Positions 32,823 to 39,800 of a DNA stretch of 64,000 nt are shown here, in pieces. The translations under genes were made by a program, and so were the position numbers. Numbering within the stretch: the stretch's first letter is position 1; each line of letters starts with the position of its first letter. The stretch covers positions 1 through 64,000 of the forward strand of contig NZ_JNYY01000031.1 in NCBI RefSeq assembly GCF_000716785.1. Reading direction: 5' to 3'. Below the pieces are notes generated by a model, which saw only the letters and a program-made list of their open reading frames with translations, was not told where the DNA came from and did not search any database. The DNA is from Amycolatopsis vancoresmycina (GTDB lineage: Bacteria > Actinomycetota > Actinomycetes > Mycobacteriales > Pseudonocardiaceae).

Positions 32823-33413
32823 ATGCACGCGCTGGGCAATGAGCACCTGAGCAAGGCGGAGTGGCGTGACCGGCTACTGCGCGCGCGGACGGACCAGGCA
32901 GCCGAATCCCACGCCCGGGAGGCGTCGGCACTGGTCGAAGCGGTGTCGAAGGTCACAGCGAAGACCGTGTGCGCCTACCTCCCGTTCGGCACGGAACCGG
33001 GCACGACGGCGTTCGTGGACGCGCTCGCGGCCGGCGGCGCGCGCGTGCTGCTGCCCGTCATCCTGTCGCGGACGGATCCGCTTGAATGGGCCGAGTACAC
33101 GGGCGAGGCCGACCTGGTGCCCAGCCGGTTCCGCGGCATCCGGGAGCCGGGCGGGAAACGCCTGGGTAGGGACGCCGTTGGCGCGGCGGAGCTGGTGCTG
33201 GTGCCCGCACTGGCCGTGGACCACCGCGGCGTCCGGCTCGGGCGCGGCGCCGGTCATTACGACCGCTCGCTGGTGTTCGCCGCGGCCGGCGCCGCGCTGG
33301 TGGCGGTCGTCCGGGACGCCGAGCTGGTCGACCGGCTGCCCGGGGAGGCCCACGACGTGCGCATGACCGGGGCCTTGACGCCCGGTCGAGGCCTGGTCGA
33401 GCTGCCGGTGTGA
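32823..33413 (+). CDS. 5-formyltetrahydrofolate cyclo-ligase
   Basis: 196 residues. Converts 5-formyl-THF to 5,10-methenyl-THF with ATP. Motifs: KAEWRDRLLRAR at the start, LPFGTEPGTTAF, and LVPALAVDHRGVRLGRGAGHYDR, the ATP/folate-binding signature of the family. M. tuberculosis Rv0992c sits in the same place beside galU. The ATG at 32823 is followed in frame by NEHLSKAEW. Confidence 0.92.
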   Translation: MHALGNEHLSKAEWRDRLLRARTDQAAESHAREASALVEAVSKVTAKTVCAYLPFGTEPGTTAFVDALAAGGARVLLPVILSRTDPLEWAEYTGEADLVPSRFRGIREPGGKRLGRDAVGAAELVLVPALAVDHRGVRLGRGAGHYDRSLVFAAAGAALVAVVRDAELVDRLPGEAHDVRMTGALTPGRGLVELPV

Positions 33414-33458
33414 GCAACCAGGAATTGCTTTCGGGGAAGGTTTTCCCGCACAATCGTG

Positions 33459-33485
33459 TTGGCACTCAGGTCGGATGAGTGCCAG
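33459..33485 (+). promoter_or_regulatory. CIRCE element (HrcA operator)
   Basis: TTGGCACTC - 9 nt - GAGTGCCAG matches the CIRCE consensus (TTAGCACTC-N9-GAGTGCTAA) with perfect 9-nt spacing and only the G/C substitutions seen in actinomycetes. It lies immediately upstream of the AAAGGAG ribosome site of the zinc-ribbon gene at 33500. HrcA would repress that gene and release it on heat or proteotoxic stress. Confidence 0.88.
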
Positions 33486-33499
33486 CAAAGGAGCCGTCA

Positions 33500-33799
33500 G
33501 TGCCTACGTACCAGTACGCCTGCAAAGAATGCGACCACCGGTTCGAAGCCGTGCAGTCGTTCTCGGACCCCAGCCTGACCGTGTGCCCGCAGTGCTCCGG
33601 AGCGCTGCGCAAGGTCTTCAGCTCGGTCGGCGTCGTCTTCAAGGGGAGCGGGTTCTACCGCACCGACTCGCGCGACTCGAGCAAGTCGAGCACCGCCGCG
33701 GCCCCGGCGAAGACCGAGACCAAGACGGAGTCGAAGCCGGACACGAGCTCGGCATCCTCCTCTTCGGGTACGACGAAGACGGCCGCTGCCGCGTCCTGA
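33500..33799 (+). CDS. ruc: Ruc-like FmdB-family zinc-ribbon chaperone
   Basis: 99 residues from GTG 33500 (AAAGGAG 6 nt upstream). The N-terminal zinc ribbon (PTYQYACKECDHRFE, VCPQCSGALRK) has two CxxC pairs. The C-terminal half is a disordered Ser/Lys/Thr/Ala tail. M. tuberculosis Rv0991c, at the same place next to the 5-FTHF cyclo-ligase gene, was described as Ruc, a redox-regulated holdase chaperone repressed by HrcA. The shared zinc ribbon, tail, synteny and CIRCE site here all agree. Orthology is inferred, not tested. Confidence 0.85.
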   Translation: MPTYQYACKECDHRFEAVQSFSDPSLTVCPQCSGALRKVFSSVGVVFKGSGFYRTDSRDSSKSSTAAAPAKTETKTESKPDTSSASSSSGTTKTAAAAS

Positions 33800-33808
33800 G
33801 TCCCCGAG

Positions 33809-33835
33809 TTATCCACAACACCCCGGTTATCCACA
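33809..33835 (+). promoter_or_regulatory. Two perfect DnaA boxes
   Basis: TTATCCACA occurs at 33809-33817 and again at 33827-33835, same orientation, 18 bp apart, in the 131-bp gap between the ruc-like gene and the SAF-domain gene. Both match the strict DnaA-box consensus. No dnaA, dnaN or gyr genes are near, so this is not the origin. Confidence 0.6.
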
Positions 33836-33930
33836 GATGCCGGACGAGGCCCTTCCGGCGGCCCGTCCGGCTTCCCTAACGTCGATCTTGTGCGGCAGAG
33901 CGCCGCACCCGATCCGACCGAGGGGGCACC

Positions 33931-34554
33931 GTGGACGTCCTGGCGAAGTTCCGCATACCCGATCTGACCCGGCTGCACGGCAGGCGGACGCGGCTGATCC
34001 GCCGCTGGCTCGCCGCCTGCCTGCTGCTGACCGGTGCGCTACTGGTCGTCCACCCCGACACCGGCTCCGCCCGAGGCGCCCCGACCGTCCTCGCGGCCCA
34101 CGACCTCCCTTCCGGCGCGACGCTGCGCGCTGCCGACGTCCGGCTGGCCGACCTTCCCGATCAAGCACGTCCAGTGGGCGTTCTGAGCTCCCTCGACGCG
34201 GTCGACGGGCGCCTGCTGGCGGGCGCCGTCCGGGCCGGCGAACCCCTGACCGACGTCCGGCTGGCGGCCGCCCCCACCTTGGGTGACCCCGGAACGGCCA
34301 CTGTGCCGGTCCGGCTGGCCGACGCGGCCGTCGCCGAGTTGCTGGGTCCCGGCCGGCGCGTCGACGTCGTGGCCGCACCGGAACCGGGAGCGCCGCCGTC
34401 CGTGCTGGCCGGCGGGGCGACGGTGGTGACGGTCGGGCACCAGGAGCAATCCACCGCAAAGGGGGCGCTGGTGCTGCTCCGGCTGCCGGAGGCGATCGCG
34501 ACGAGGGTGGCGGCGATTTCACTGGAGCGACCGGTAACGGTTACTCTCCGCTAG
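33931..34554 (+). CDS. SAF-domain (CpaB/RcpC-like) membrane-anchored protein
   Basis: 207 residues from GTG 33931. One membrane helix (about 28-43) follows a basic N-terminus. The SAF domain (about 52-115: VLAAHDLPSGATLRAADV, AVDGRLLAGAVRAGEPLTDVRL) and a beta-rich region resembling the RcpC/CpaB domain (about 125-205) follow. In Flp/tight-adherence pilus systems CpaB lies in the periplasm or at the outer face, but no other pilus genes are seen here, so it is more likely an orphan of unknown role, common in this place in actinomycetes. Confidence 0.83.
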   Translation: MDVLAKFRIPDLTRLHGRRTRLIRRWLAACLLLTGALLVVHPDTGSARGAPTVLAAHDLPSGATLRAADVRLADLPDQARPVGVLSSLDAVDGRLLAGAVRAGEPLTDVRLAAAPTLGDPGTATVPVRLADAAVAELLGPGRRVDVVAAPEPGAPPSVLAGGATVVTVGHQEQSTAKGALVLLRLPEAIATRVAAISLERPVTVTLR

Positions 34555-34611
34555 CCCGCGCCCGCCGAGACGGGCAGCGGCGTCCCCTTCCCGGTTCGTG
34601 AGGAGAGCAAG

Positions 34612-35025
34612 GTGCTCAAAGGTTTCAAGGACTTCCTGATGCGCGGCAACGTCGTCGACCTCGCCGTGGCGGTGGTCATCGGCTCGGCGTTCACGGCGAT
34701 CGTCACGGCGTTCACCAACGGCCTGATCAAGCCGCTGATCAGCACGATCGGCGGCACGGACGCCGCGAAGGGCCTCGGCTACCAGATCTTCGACAACAAC
34801 CAGGCGACGTTCCTGGACTTCGGCGGCGTGATCAACGCGGCGATCAACTTCGTGCTGGTCGCGGCGGTGGTCTACTTCGTGATCGTGCTGCCGGTGAAGA
34901 AGGTCCAGGAGCGCCGCAAGCGCGGCCAGGAGCCGGGCCCGTCGGAGCCGACGGACGTGGAGCTGCTGATCGAGATCCGCGACCTGCTGCGCGCCCAGAA
35001 CCAGCGCGACAACGGCCGCGACTGA
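34612..35025 (+). CDS. mscL: Large-conductance mechanosensitive channel MscL
   Basis: 137 residues. Homopentameric tension-gated channel that releases solutes on hypo-osmotic shock. N-terminal amphipathic start MLKGFKDFLMRGN, TM1 (VVDLAVAVVIGSAFTAIVTAF) with the conserved gate region, a periplasmic loop, TM2 (about 80-100) and the cytoplasmic helical bundle ending in LLIEIRDLLRAQ. GTG start with GAGAGCAAG upstream. M. tuberculosis mscL (Rv0985c) lies beside moaB2 in the same way. Confidence 0.95.
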   Translation: MLKGFKDFLMRGNVVDLAVAVVIGSAFTAIVTAFTNGLIKPLISTIGGTDAAKGLGYQIFDNNQATFLDFGGVINAAINFVLVAAVVYFVIVLPVKKVQERRKRGQEPGPSEPTDVELLIEIRDLLRAQNQRDNGRD

Positions 35026-35031
35026 AGCCGG

Positions 35032-35205
35032 TCAGCGGTCGTGGTGCGGTGGCCGGTTCTCCCGGTACCAGTCATCCGGGAGACCGGTGCGCCGCTCGGG
35101 ATCGCGTTCATCGGAGGTCGTCTCGGGCAGGACGTCCCCGAAGATCTCATCCACCCGGCGGCGCCGTTGTTCGCGGGTCTGGGGTTCGCGCTGTTCGCCG
35201 GACAT
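35032..35205 (-). CDS. Short conserved charged protein
   Basis: 57 residues, highly charged, no membrane segment: SGEQREPQTREQRRRRVDEIFG, then GLPDDWYRENRPPHHD. Short proteins of this shape occur in many actinomycetes downstream of mscL or moaB; function unknown. The ATG follows GGGGGT. An 11-bp palindrome CCACG-A-CGTGG lies just upstream (35218-35228). The frame is open and codon bias fits, so it is probably real. Confidence 0.6.
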   Translation of the reverse strand: MSGEQREPQTREQRRRRVDEIFGDVLPETTSDERDPERRTGLPDDWYRENRPPHHDR

Positions 35206-35264
35206 ACCCCCAGTGTCCCACGACGTGGTGTTTGACAACTCCAGAGTGAACTCCGGCCGTCCGC

Positions 35265-35537
35265 TCACCCCGCACCCAGGCGGCGGGCTCGCACCTCGTC
35301 CCGCCACCCGCGGATCTGGTCCTCGTCGTGCAGGAACTCCCCGCCCGGCCAGTCCGGTAAGTCGATGCCGGCGAGCAGTCCGAGGGCCCACAGCTGGTCG
35401 GCGTCGAGTTCGACCACACCCGCGAAGTCATCCCTGAGCCACCGCATAGCCCAGCGATCAGCGTCGTCGCGCGTGGTCCGCCCGGAAAGCACGTCGTCGA
35501 ACCAAGCCTCGATCTCGCCGAGGCCGGGCCCTCTCAC
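35265..35537 (-). CDS. Small conserved hypothetical protein
   Basis: 90 residues, rich in Trp and acidic residues (IEAWFDDVLSGRTTRDDADRWAMRWL, ELDADQLWALGLLAGIDL). The GTG start overlaps the mogA/moaB stop (GTGA), so it is translated with it. No domain is recognised. Secreted or membrane features are absent. Confidence 0.65.
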   Translation of the reverse strand: MRGPGLGEIEAWFDDVLSGRTTRDDADRWAMRWLRDDFAGVVELDADQLWALGLLAGIDLPDWPGGEFLHDEDQIRGWRDEVRARRLGAG

Positions 35538-36034
35538 ACCTCTTCGAGACCCGAAAGCTCGTCGATCACGTGCGGCACGAGCGAGGTCAGCGTGGCCATC
35601 CCGTCGCGCACCGCGGAGCGCGAACCGGCGAGGTTGACCACGAGCGTGCTGCCGGACACCCCGGCCAGCCCGCGGGAGATCCCAGCGTCCACGGCCCCGG
35701 CCGCCAGCCCGGAGGCGCGGATGGCCTCGCTGATGCCCGGAATGGGGCGGTCGAGCACGCCGGCGGTGGCGTCGGGCGTGCGGTCACGCGGCAGCACGCC
35801 GGTGCCGCCGACGGTGATCACCAGGTCGGCGCCGCCGATCACGGCGGTGTTGAGCGCGTTGCGGATACCCGCGGTCTCGGCCTCGACGACCACGACACCG
35901 TCGACGATGAAGCCCGCTTCTTCGAGCAGCTCCGTGACCAGCGGGCCAGTGGTGTCCTCGTGCTCGCCGTGCGCCACGCGATCGTCCACGATGACCACGA
36001 GGGCCCGGCCCAGCCGTTGTGCACTCCGTTCCAT
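35534..36034 (-). CDS. moaB2: MogA/MoaB-family molybdopterin biosynthesis protein
   Basis: 166 residues. Molybdopterin adenylyltransferase-type fold: DTTGPLVTELLEEAGF (substrate loop), ITVGGTGVLPRDRTPDAT (GGTG and the D-x-T-P-E/D motif), and LAGSRSAVRDGM. It prepares molybdopterin for MoeA. The M. tuberculosis counterpart beside mscL is named MoaB2. ATG 36034 is used; a GTG at 36043 is possible. A small hypothetical gene follows by a 4-bp overlap. Confidence 0.87.
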   Translation of the reverse strand: MERSAQRLGRALVVIVDDRVAHGEHEDTTGPLVTELLEEAGFIVDGVVVVEAETAGIRNALNTAVIGGADLVITVGGTGVLPRDRTPDATAGVLDRPIPGISEAIRASGLAAGAVDAGISRGLAGVSGSTLVVNLAGSRSAVRDGMATLTSLVPHVIDELSGLEEV

Positions 36035-36157
36035 GGCGCCCACCGTAGCCGGTTTCGGCGACCGGGCGCCGGGAGGTGCCGGGTGAGTTCTGACGATTCC
36101 GTGACGTGCCGCGCCGGCCGTGAGCGGAGCCGGGCGAGCGCCCCTAGCGTGGCCGGT

Positions 36158-37219
36158 GTGCGCGTACTGGTCACCGGCGGAGCCGGGTTCATCGGGTCAC
36201 ACATCGCCGATCTACTGGCCGACGGGGGTGACGAGGTCGTGGTGCTGGACAACCTCCTCCCCACGGCCCACGGATCCCGCACCCCGCCGCCGTACACCGG
36301 CAGGCACCGGTTCCTGCGCGGCGACGTCACGGACGCGGAGATCGTCGCAGAGCTGCTGGCCGGCGTCGACGCGGTCTGCCACCAGGCAGCGGTGGTCGGG
36401 CACGGAGTCGACCCGTCGGACGCACCGTCGTACGCCCTGCACAACGACTACGGAACGGCGGTGCTCCTGGCCGGGATGCACGCAGCCGGCGTGCGCAAGC
36501 TGGTGCTGGCCTCCTCGATGGTCGTCTACGGCGAAGGCCGGTACGCCTGTCCGGAAGACGGCGTGGTGGCGCCTTCGCCGCGCCGTCAGTCCGATGTGGA
36601 CGCGGGCCGCTTCGAGCCGCGGTGCCCGTCCTGCGAGGCGGAGCTGAGCTGGCAGCTGGTGCCCGAGGACGCCCCGCTGAACCCCCGCAGCACGTACGCG
36701 GCAACGAAGCTGGCCCAGGAACACCTGGCCGGCGCCTGGGCGCGACAGACGGGCGGCAGCGTGTGGGCCATGCGCTACCACAACGTCTACGGCCCGCGGA
36801 TGCCCCAGAACACGCCGTACGCCGGGGTGGCGTCCCTCTTCCGCTCGGCGCTGGCGCGAGGCGAGGCGCCGAGGGTCCTGGAAGACGGCGGCCAGCAGCG
36901 CGACTTCATCCACGTCCACGACGTCGCGCGGGCGAACGTCCTGGCCCTGCACACCGAGGGCGCGGCAGGCGACATCATCCCGCTGAACATCTGCTCCGGC
37001 ACCCCGCACACGGTCGGCGACCTGGCCGAGGAGCTGTCCCGGGCGTGCCAGGGCCCGGCACCGCAGGTCGTCGGCGGCGCCCGCCCGGCCGACGTCCGCC
37101 ACGTGGTGGCCGACCCCACCCGGGCCCGCACCCTGCTCGGCTTCACCGCGGAAGTCGGGTTCGCCGAGGGCATCGCCGACTTCGCCACGGCCGAGCTCCG
37201 GGAACCGGTGACGCCCTGA
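36158..37219 (+). CDS. NAD-dependent sugar-nucleotide epimerase/dehydratase (SDR) with Cys-rich insertion
   Basis: 353 residues from GTG 36158. Extended SDR of the UDP-glucose 4-epimerase/dehydratase type: Rossmann motif TGGAGFIGSHIA, SSMVVYGE, the catalytic YAATK (Y180, K184), and PRMPQNTPYAGV and QQRDFIHVHDVA. An insertion at about 130-172 carries C131 (YACPED) and C156-P-S-C159, possibly a small metal site, unusual in GalE. It probably belongs with the glycosyltransferases at 39.8-42.7 kb, from which it is separated by an IS remnant and a two-component system. The NDP-sugar substrate is not known. Confidence 0.85.
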   Translation: MRVLVTGGAGFIGSHIADLLADGGDEVVVLDNLLPTAHGSRTPPPYTGRHRFLRGDVTDAEIVAELLAGVDAVCHQAAVVGHGVDPSDAPSYALHNDYGTAVLLAGMHAAGVRKLVLASSMVVYGEGRYACPEDGVVAPSPRRQSDVDAGRFEPRCPSCEAELSWQLVPEDAPLNPRSTYAATKLAQEHLAGAWARQTGGSVWAMRYHNVYGPRMPQNTPYAGVASLFRSALARGEAPRVLEDGGQQRDFIHVHDVARANVLALHTEGAAGDIIPLNICSGTPHTVGDLAEELSRACQGPAPQVVGGARPADVRHVVADPTRARTLLGFTAEVGFAEGIADFATAELREPVTP

Positions 37220-37257
37220 CCGCCCCGCCCGTTCCCCACAGGAGCAACGAGCCGTCT

Positions 37258-38042
37258 GGGCCCTGTTTCAGTGGCGTAGCCACTCGTTGATCGCGGCGAT
37301 GTGCACGATTGCTTCGTAGCGAACTCCGGGTCGAACGCGGGTGGCCGACCACCAGCCCACCCCACGATTGCGGCGATGCCGGACCTGATCCGAACGTGCA
37401 CGCGATCTCGCGCCGCCGCAGATAGGCTCGATTGGCGCGAGAACTGTAAGCCTTGCCCGCCAGGACCCGATCCGGCCTGCTCCGGGCCCGCCCACCACCA
37501 ACCCGGGCGACCCGGACCCTGGCCAGCACAGCCTCAACCTGCGGCGAATCACCCCGCTGCCCGGCGGTCACCAACAACGTCAGTGGTTTCTGGCCTTGCT
37601 CGGTAGCCAGGTGCAGCTTGGTCGTCCATCCACCCCGCGACCGGCCCAGCGCGTGATCGGCCGGTTCGGGCTCGCCCACACCGCCCGGCGGTTCCTCCTG
37701 CCGATCGCTGTCGCGCGGGCTCCTGCGGCGTGCTGGTGCGCCCGGTTGATCGTGAAATCCACGCACCCGGCCAGGCTCACCGCCCACACCCCGGCGCGCT
37801 GCCAGCGCCGGAACAGCCCATAGACGGTTTGCCAGCAGCCGCAGGCGGGTGGGACGTCACGCCAGGACGAGCCGACGCGGACCCGCCAGCGGATACCGTA
37901 CAGAAACTGGCGCTTTGTCCATGCCGGTGGGCGGCCGGGTTTCTTGCCGACAGGCAGCAGCAGTTCCAGGATCGCCCACTGCGCGTCGGTCAGATCGGCT
38001 CGCCCCGTCACCACTAGGCCGGTCAGCACATCAAAACAGGCG
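37258..38042 (-). mobile_element. IS5-family insertion sequence remnant
   Basis: The element fills the gap between the epimerase and the histidine kinase. Imperfect ends: GGGCCCTGTTTCAGTG at the left, and on the other strand at the right GCGCCTGTTTTGATGTG; CCTGTTT is the shared core. The right end abuts the stop codon of the histidine kinase. No clear target duplication was found. The transposase inside is broken, so it cannot move itself. Confidence 0.7.
37268..38029 (-). pseudogene. Broken IS5/IS402-type transposase
   Basis: Three reading frames together spell an IS402-type DDE transposase. Frame 1 gives LTDAQWAILELLLP, VYGLFRRWQRAG and the first Asp in VDFTINRAHQHAAGAR. Frame 2 gives ALGRSRGGWTTKLHLA, TAGQRGDSPQVEAVL and DRVLAGKAYSSRANRAYLRRR (second Asp). 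A third frame gives GWAGGRPPAFDPE, after which YEAIVHIAAINEWLRH closes the gene. At least two frameshifts are present. The stretch with the catalytic Glu (usually ...VVERCFNRLKQ...) is deleted between PAFDPE and the tail. Confidence 0.85.
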
Positions 38043-39092
38043 CTAGGGCATCGCGAGCGGCAACCGCACCTCGAACCGGCACCCCGGCCCGTGGTTCTGC
38101 ACCCCGATCCGCCCGCGGTGCGCCTCGACCAGCCCCTTGGCGATGGCCAACCCGAGCCCGCCACCGCTGGTCGTCCCCCCGCGCTCCGGCGTCCGCGCCT
38201 GCGTCCCCCGGAAGGCGACGTCGAACACCCGGGTGATCTCGTCGTCCGGGATGCCGCCGCAGGAGTCGTCGACGGCGAGCAGGGCCTCGTCGCCGTCGAC
38301 GCCGATCTCCACGGCGACCGTCCCGTCCGGCGGGGTGTGCCGGATCGCGTTGGACACCAGGTTCCGCACGATCCGGGCCAGTTCCGGGTCGCTGCCGGTC
38401 ACCACCGGCCAGGTCGACGCGCTGGCCAGCACGCGTACCCGCTTCCGCTGGGCGACCGGGGCCTGGGCGGCGACCGCATCGCTCACCACGTCCCGCAGCG
38501 GCACCGCCGACATCGTGAGTTCGAGGGCGCCCGCGGTGATCCGCGAGAGCTCGAACAGGTCGCCGACCATCGCGGACAGCCGCTTGGTCTCGCCGCTGAT
38601 CCGCTGGGCGTAGTCCGCGACCTCGTCGCGTTCGGACACCACGCCGTCGGCCAGCGCCTCCGCCATCGCCTGGATGCCCGCCAGGGGGCTGCGCAGGTCG
38701 TGGCTGATCCAGGCGACCAGCTCGCGCCGTGACGCCTCGGCGGCGCGTTCCCGCTCGCGCGCCTCCCGTTCCCACACGCTGCGGCGGGCGATGGCCCGGC
38801 CGAGGATGATGGCCGCGGGCACGGTGACCAGCGCGACGAGCAGGCAGACCAGCAGCATCGTGGTCAGCGCCGGGGTGAACATGAACCCGCTGATGCCCAG
38901 GACGCCGACCAGCGTGGCGAGCACCGGGATCAGCACCAGCACGGTCAGCGTGGTGGCCAGGGAACCGCGGCGCAGGACGTACAGCGCCACGCCACCCAGC
39001 GCCGCGACCGGTAGCGAGAACAGCAGCGCGAACGGCAGGATGTGCCAGAGATGCGACAGCATCTCCGCGAAGGATTCGCCAGGGCCGATCAC
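38043..39092 (-). CDS. Sensor histidine kinase
   Basis: 349 residues from GTG 39092. Four hydrophobic stretches (about 16-130) replace a large extracellular sensor; a HAMP-like linker is short. H-box ELVAWISHDLRSPLAG (His about 163), N-box RNLVSNAIRHTP, and G-boxes DDSCGGIPDDE and GGGLGLAIAKG are intact. Its start overlaps the response-regulator stop (GTGA). The gene stops exactly at the IS5 remnant, so its last codons may have been altered by the insertion, although PLAMP after FEVRLP is a normal-looking end. Confidence 0.88.
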   Translation of the reverse strand: MIGPGESFAEMLSHLWHILPFALLFSLPVAALGGVALYVLRRGSLATTLTVLVLIPVLATLVGVLGISGFMFTPALTTMLLVCLLVALVTVPAAIILGRAIARRSVWEREARERERAAEASRRELVAWISHDLRSPLAGIQAMAEALADGVVSERDEVADYAQRISGETKRLSAMVGDLFELSRITAGALELTMSAVPLRDVVSDAVAAQAPVAQRKRVRVLASASTWPVVTGSDPELARIVRNLVSNAIRHTPPDGTVAVEIGVDGDEALLAVDDSCGGIPDDEITRVFDVAFRGTQARTPERGGTTSGGGLGLAIAKGLVEAHRGRIGVQNHGPGCRFEVRLPLAMP

Positions 39093-39790
39093 GGCTGCCC
39101 CCGGTCGTAGCGGTAGCCGACGCCCCAGACGGTCGCCACCCGGGTCGGCTTGGCCGGGTTGCGCTCGATCTTCTCGCGGAGCCGTCGCACGTGGACGGTC
39201 ACTGTGGACTGGTCGCCGAAGTCCCAGCTCCACACCTTCTCGAGCAGGTCCGCGCGCGAGTAGGCGACGCCGGGGTGGGCGAGGAAGAACGCCAGCAGGT
39301 CGAACTCCCGCGTGGTGAGCGGCAGTTCGCGGCCGCCGAGGGTCGCGGTCCGGGCCTTCATCTGCAGGCGCAGGTCGCCGTCCACGAGTTCCGCGGCGGC
39401 GGGCTCCGGGCGGGGCATCCGGGCGCGGCGCAGCACCGACGCCACGCGCAGGGCGAGTTCCTTGGGGCTGAACGGTTTCGTCACGTAGTCGTCGGCGCCG
39501 AGCTGGAGCCCGGCGATGCGGTTCTCCTCCTCGCCGAGTGCGGTCAGCATGACGATCGGCACCTGGCTCACCTGGCGCAGCCGACGGCACACCTCGAGGC
39601 CGTTGATGCCCGGCATCATGACGTCGAGGACGACCAGGGCGGGCTCGTGGGCGGCGAACTTGGCCAGGCCCTCGCCACCGTCGCCGGCCATGTCGACGGT
39701 GAAGCCGGCCACCTCGAGGTAGCGGCGGACGACGTCGCGGACCGTCTCGTCGTCGTCGACCACGAGCACCCGCCCGGCCTGATCGTCCAT
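39089..39790 (-). CDS. OmpR-family response regulator
   Basis: 233 residues. Receiver (1 to about 120) with DDDE, phospho-Asp in LVVLDVMMPGING, MLTALGEEE and VTKPFSPKEL. Winged helix (about 135-230) with LTTREFDLLAFFLAHPGVAYS and TVTVHVRRLREKIE. ATG 39790 lies after GGGAG. Together with the kinase it follows the membrane glycosyltransferase gene by 10 bp. It may also bind the 11-bp repeats at 41247-41264 upstream of that operon. Confidence 0.92.
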   Translation of the reverse strand: MDDQAGRVLVVDDDETVRDVVRRYLEVAGFTVDMAGDGGEGLAKFAAHEPALVVLDVMMPGINGLEVCRRLRQVSQVPIVMLTALGEEENRIAGLQLGADDYVTKPFSPKELALRVASVLRRARMPRPEPAAAELVDGDLRLQMKARTATLGGRELPLTTREFDLLAFFLAHPGVAYSRADLLEKVWSWDFGDQSTVTVHVRRLREKIERNPAKPTRVATVWGVGYRYDRGQP

Positions 39791-39800
39791 CACGTCTCCC

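Noticed and set aside
33809..33835. Chromosomal replication origin because of two DnaA boxes
   Set aside because: Only two boxes, no AT-rich unwinding region, and no dnaA-dnaN-recF genes nearby.
36158..37219. GalE of a galactose pathway with galT
   Set aside because: The Cys-rich insertion and location away from galT argue against the standard UDP-galactose 4-epimerase.
37268..38029. Active transposase with programmed frameshift
   Set aside because: More than one frame change plus deletion of the catalytic Glu region; inconsistent with a single programmed frameshift.
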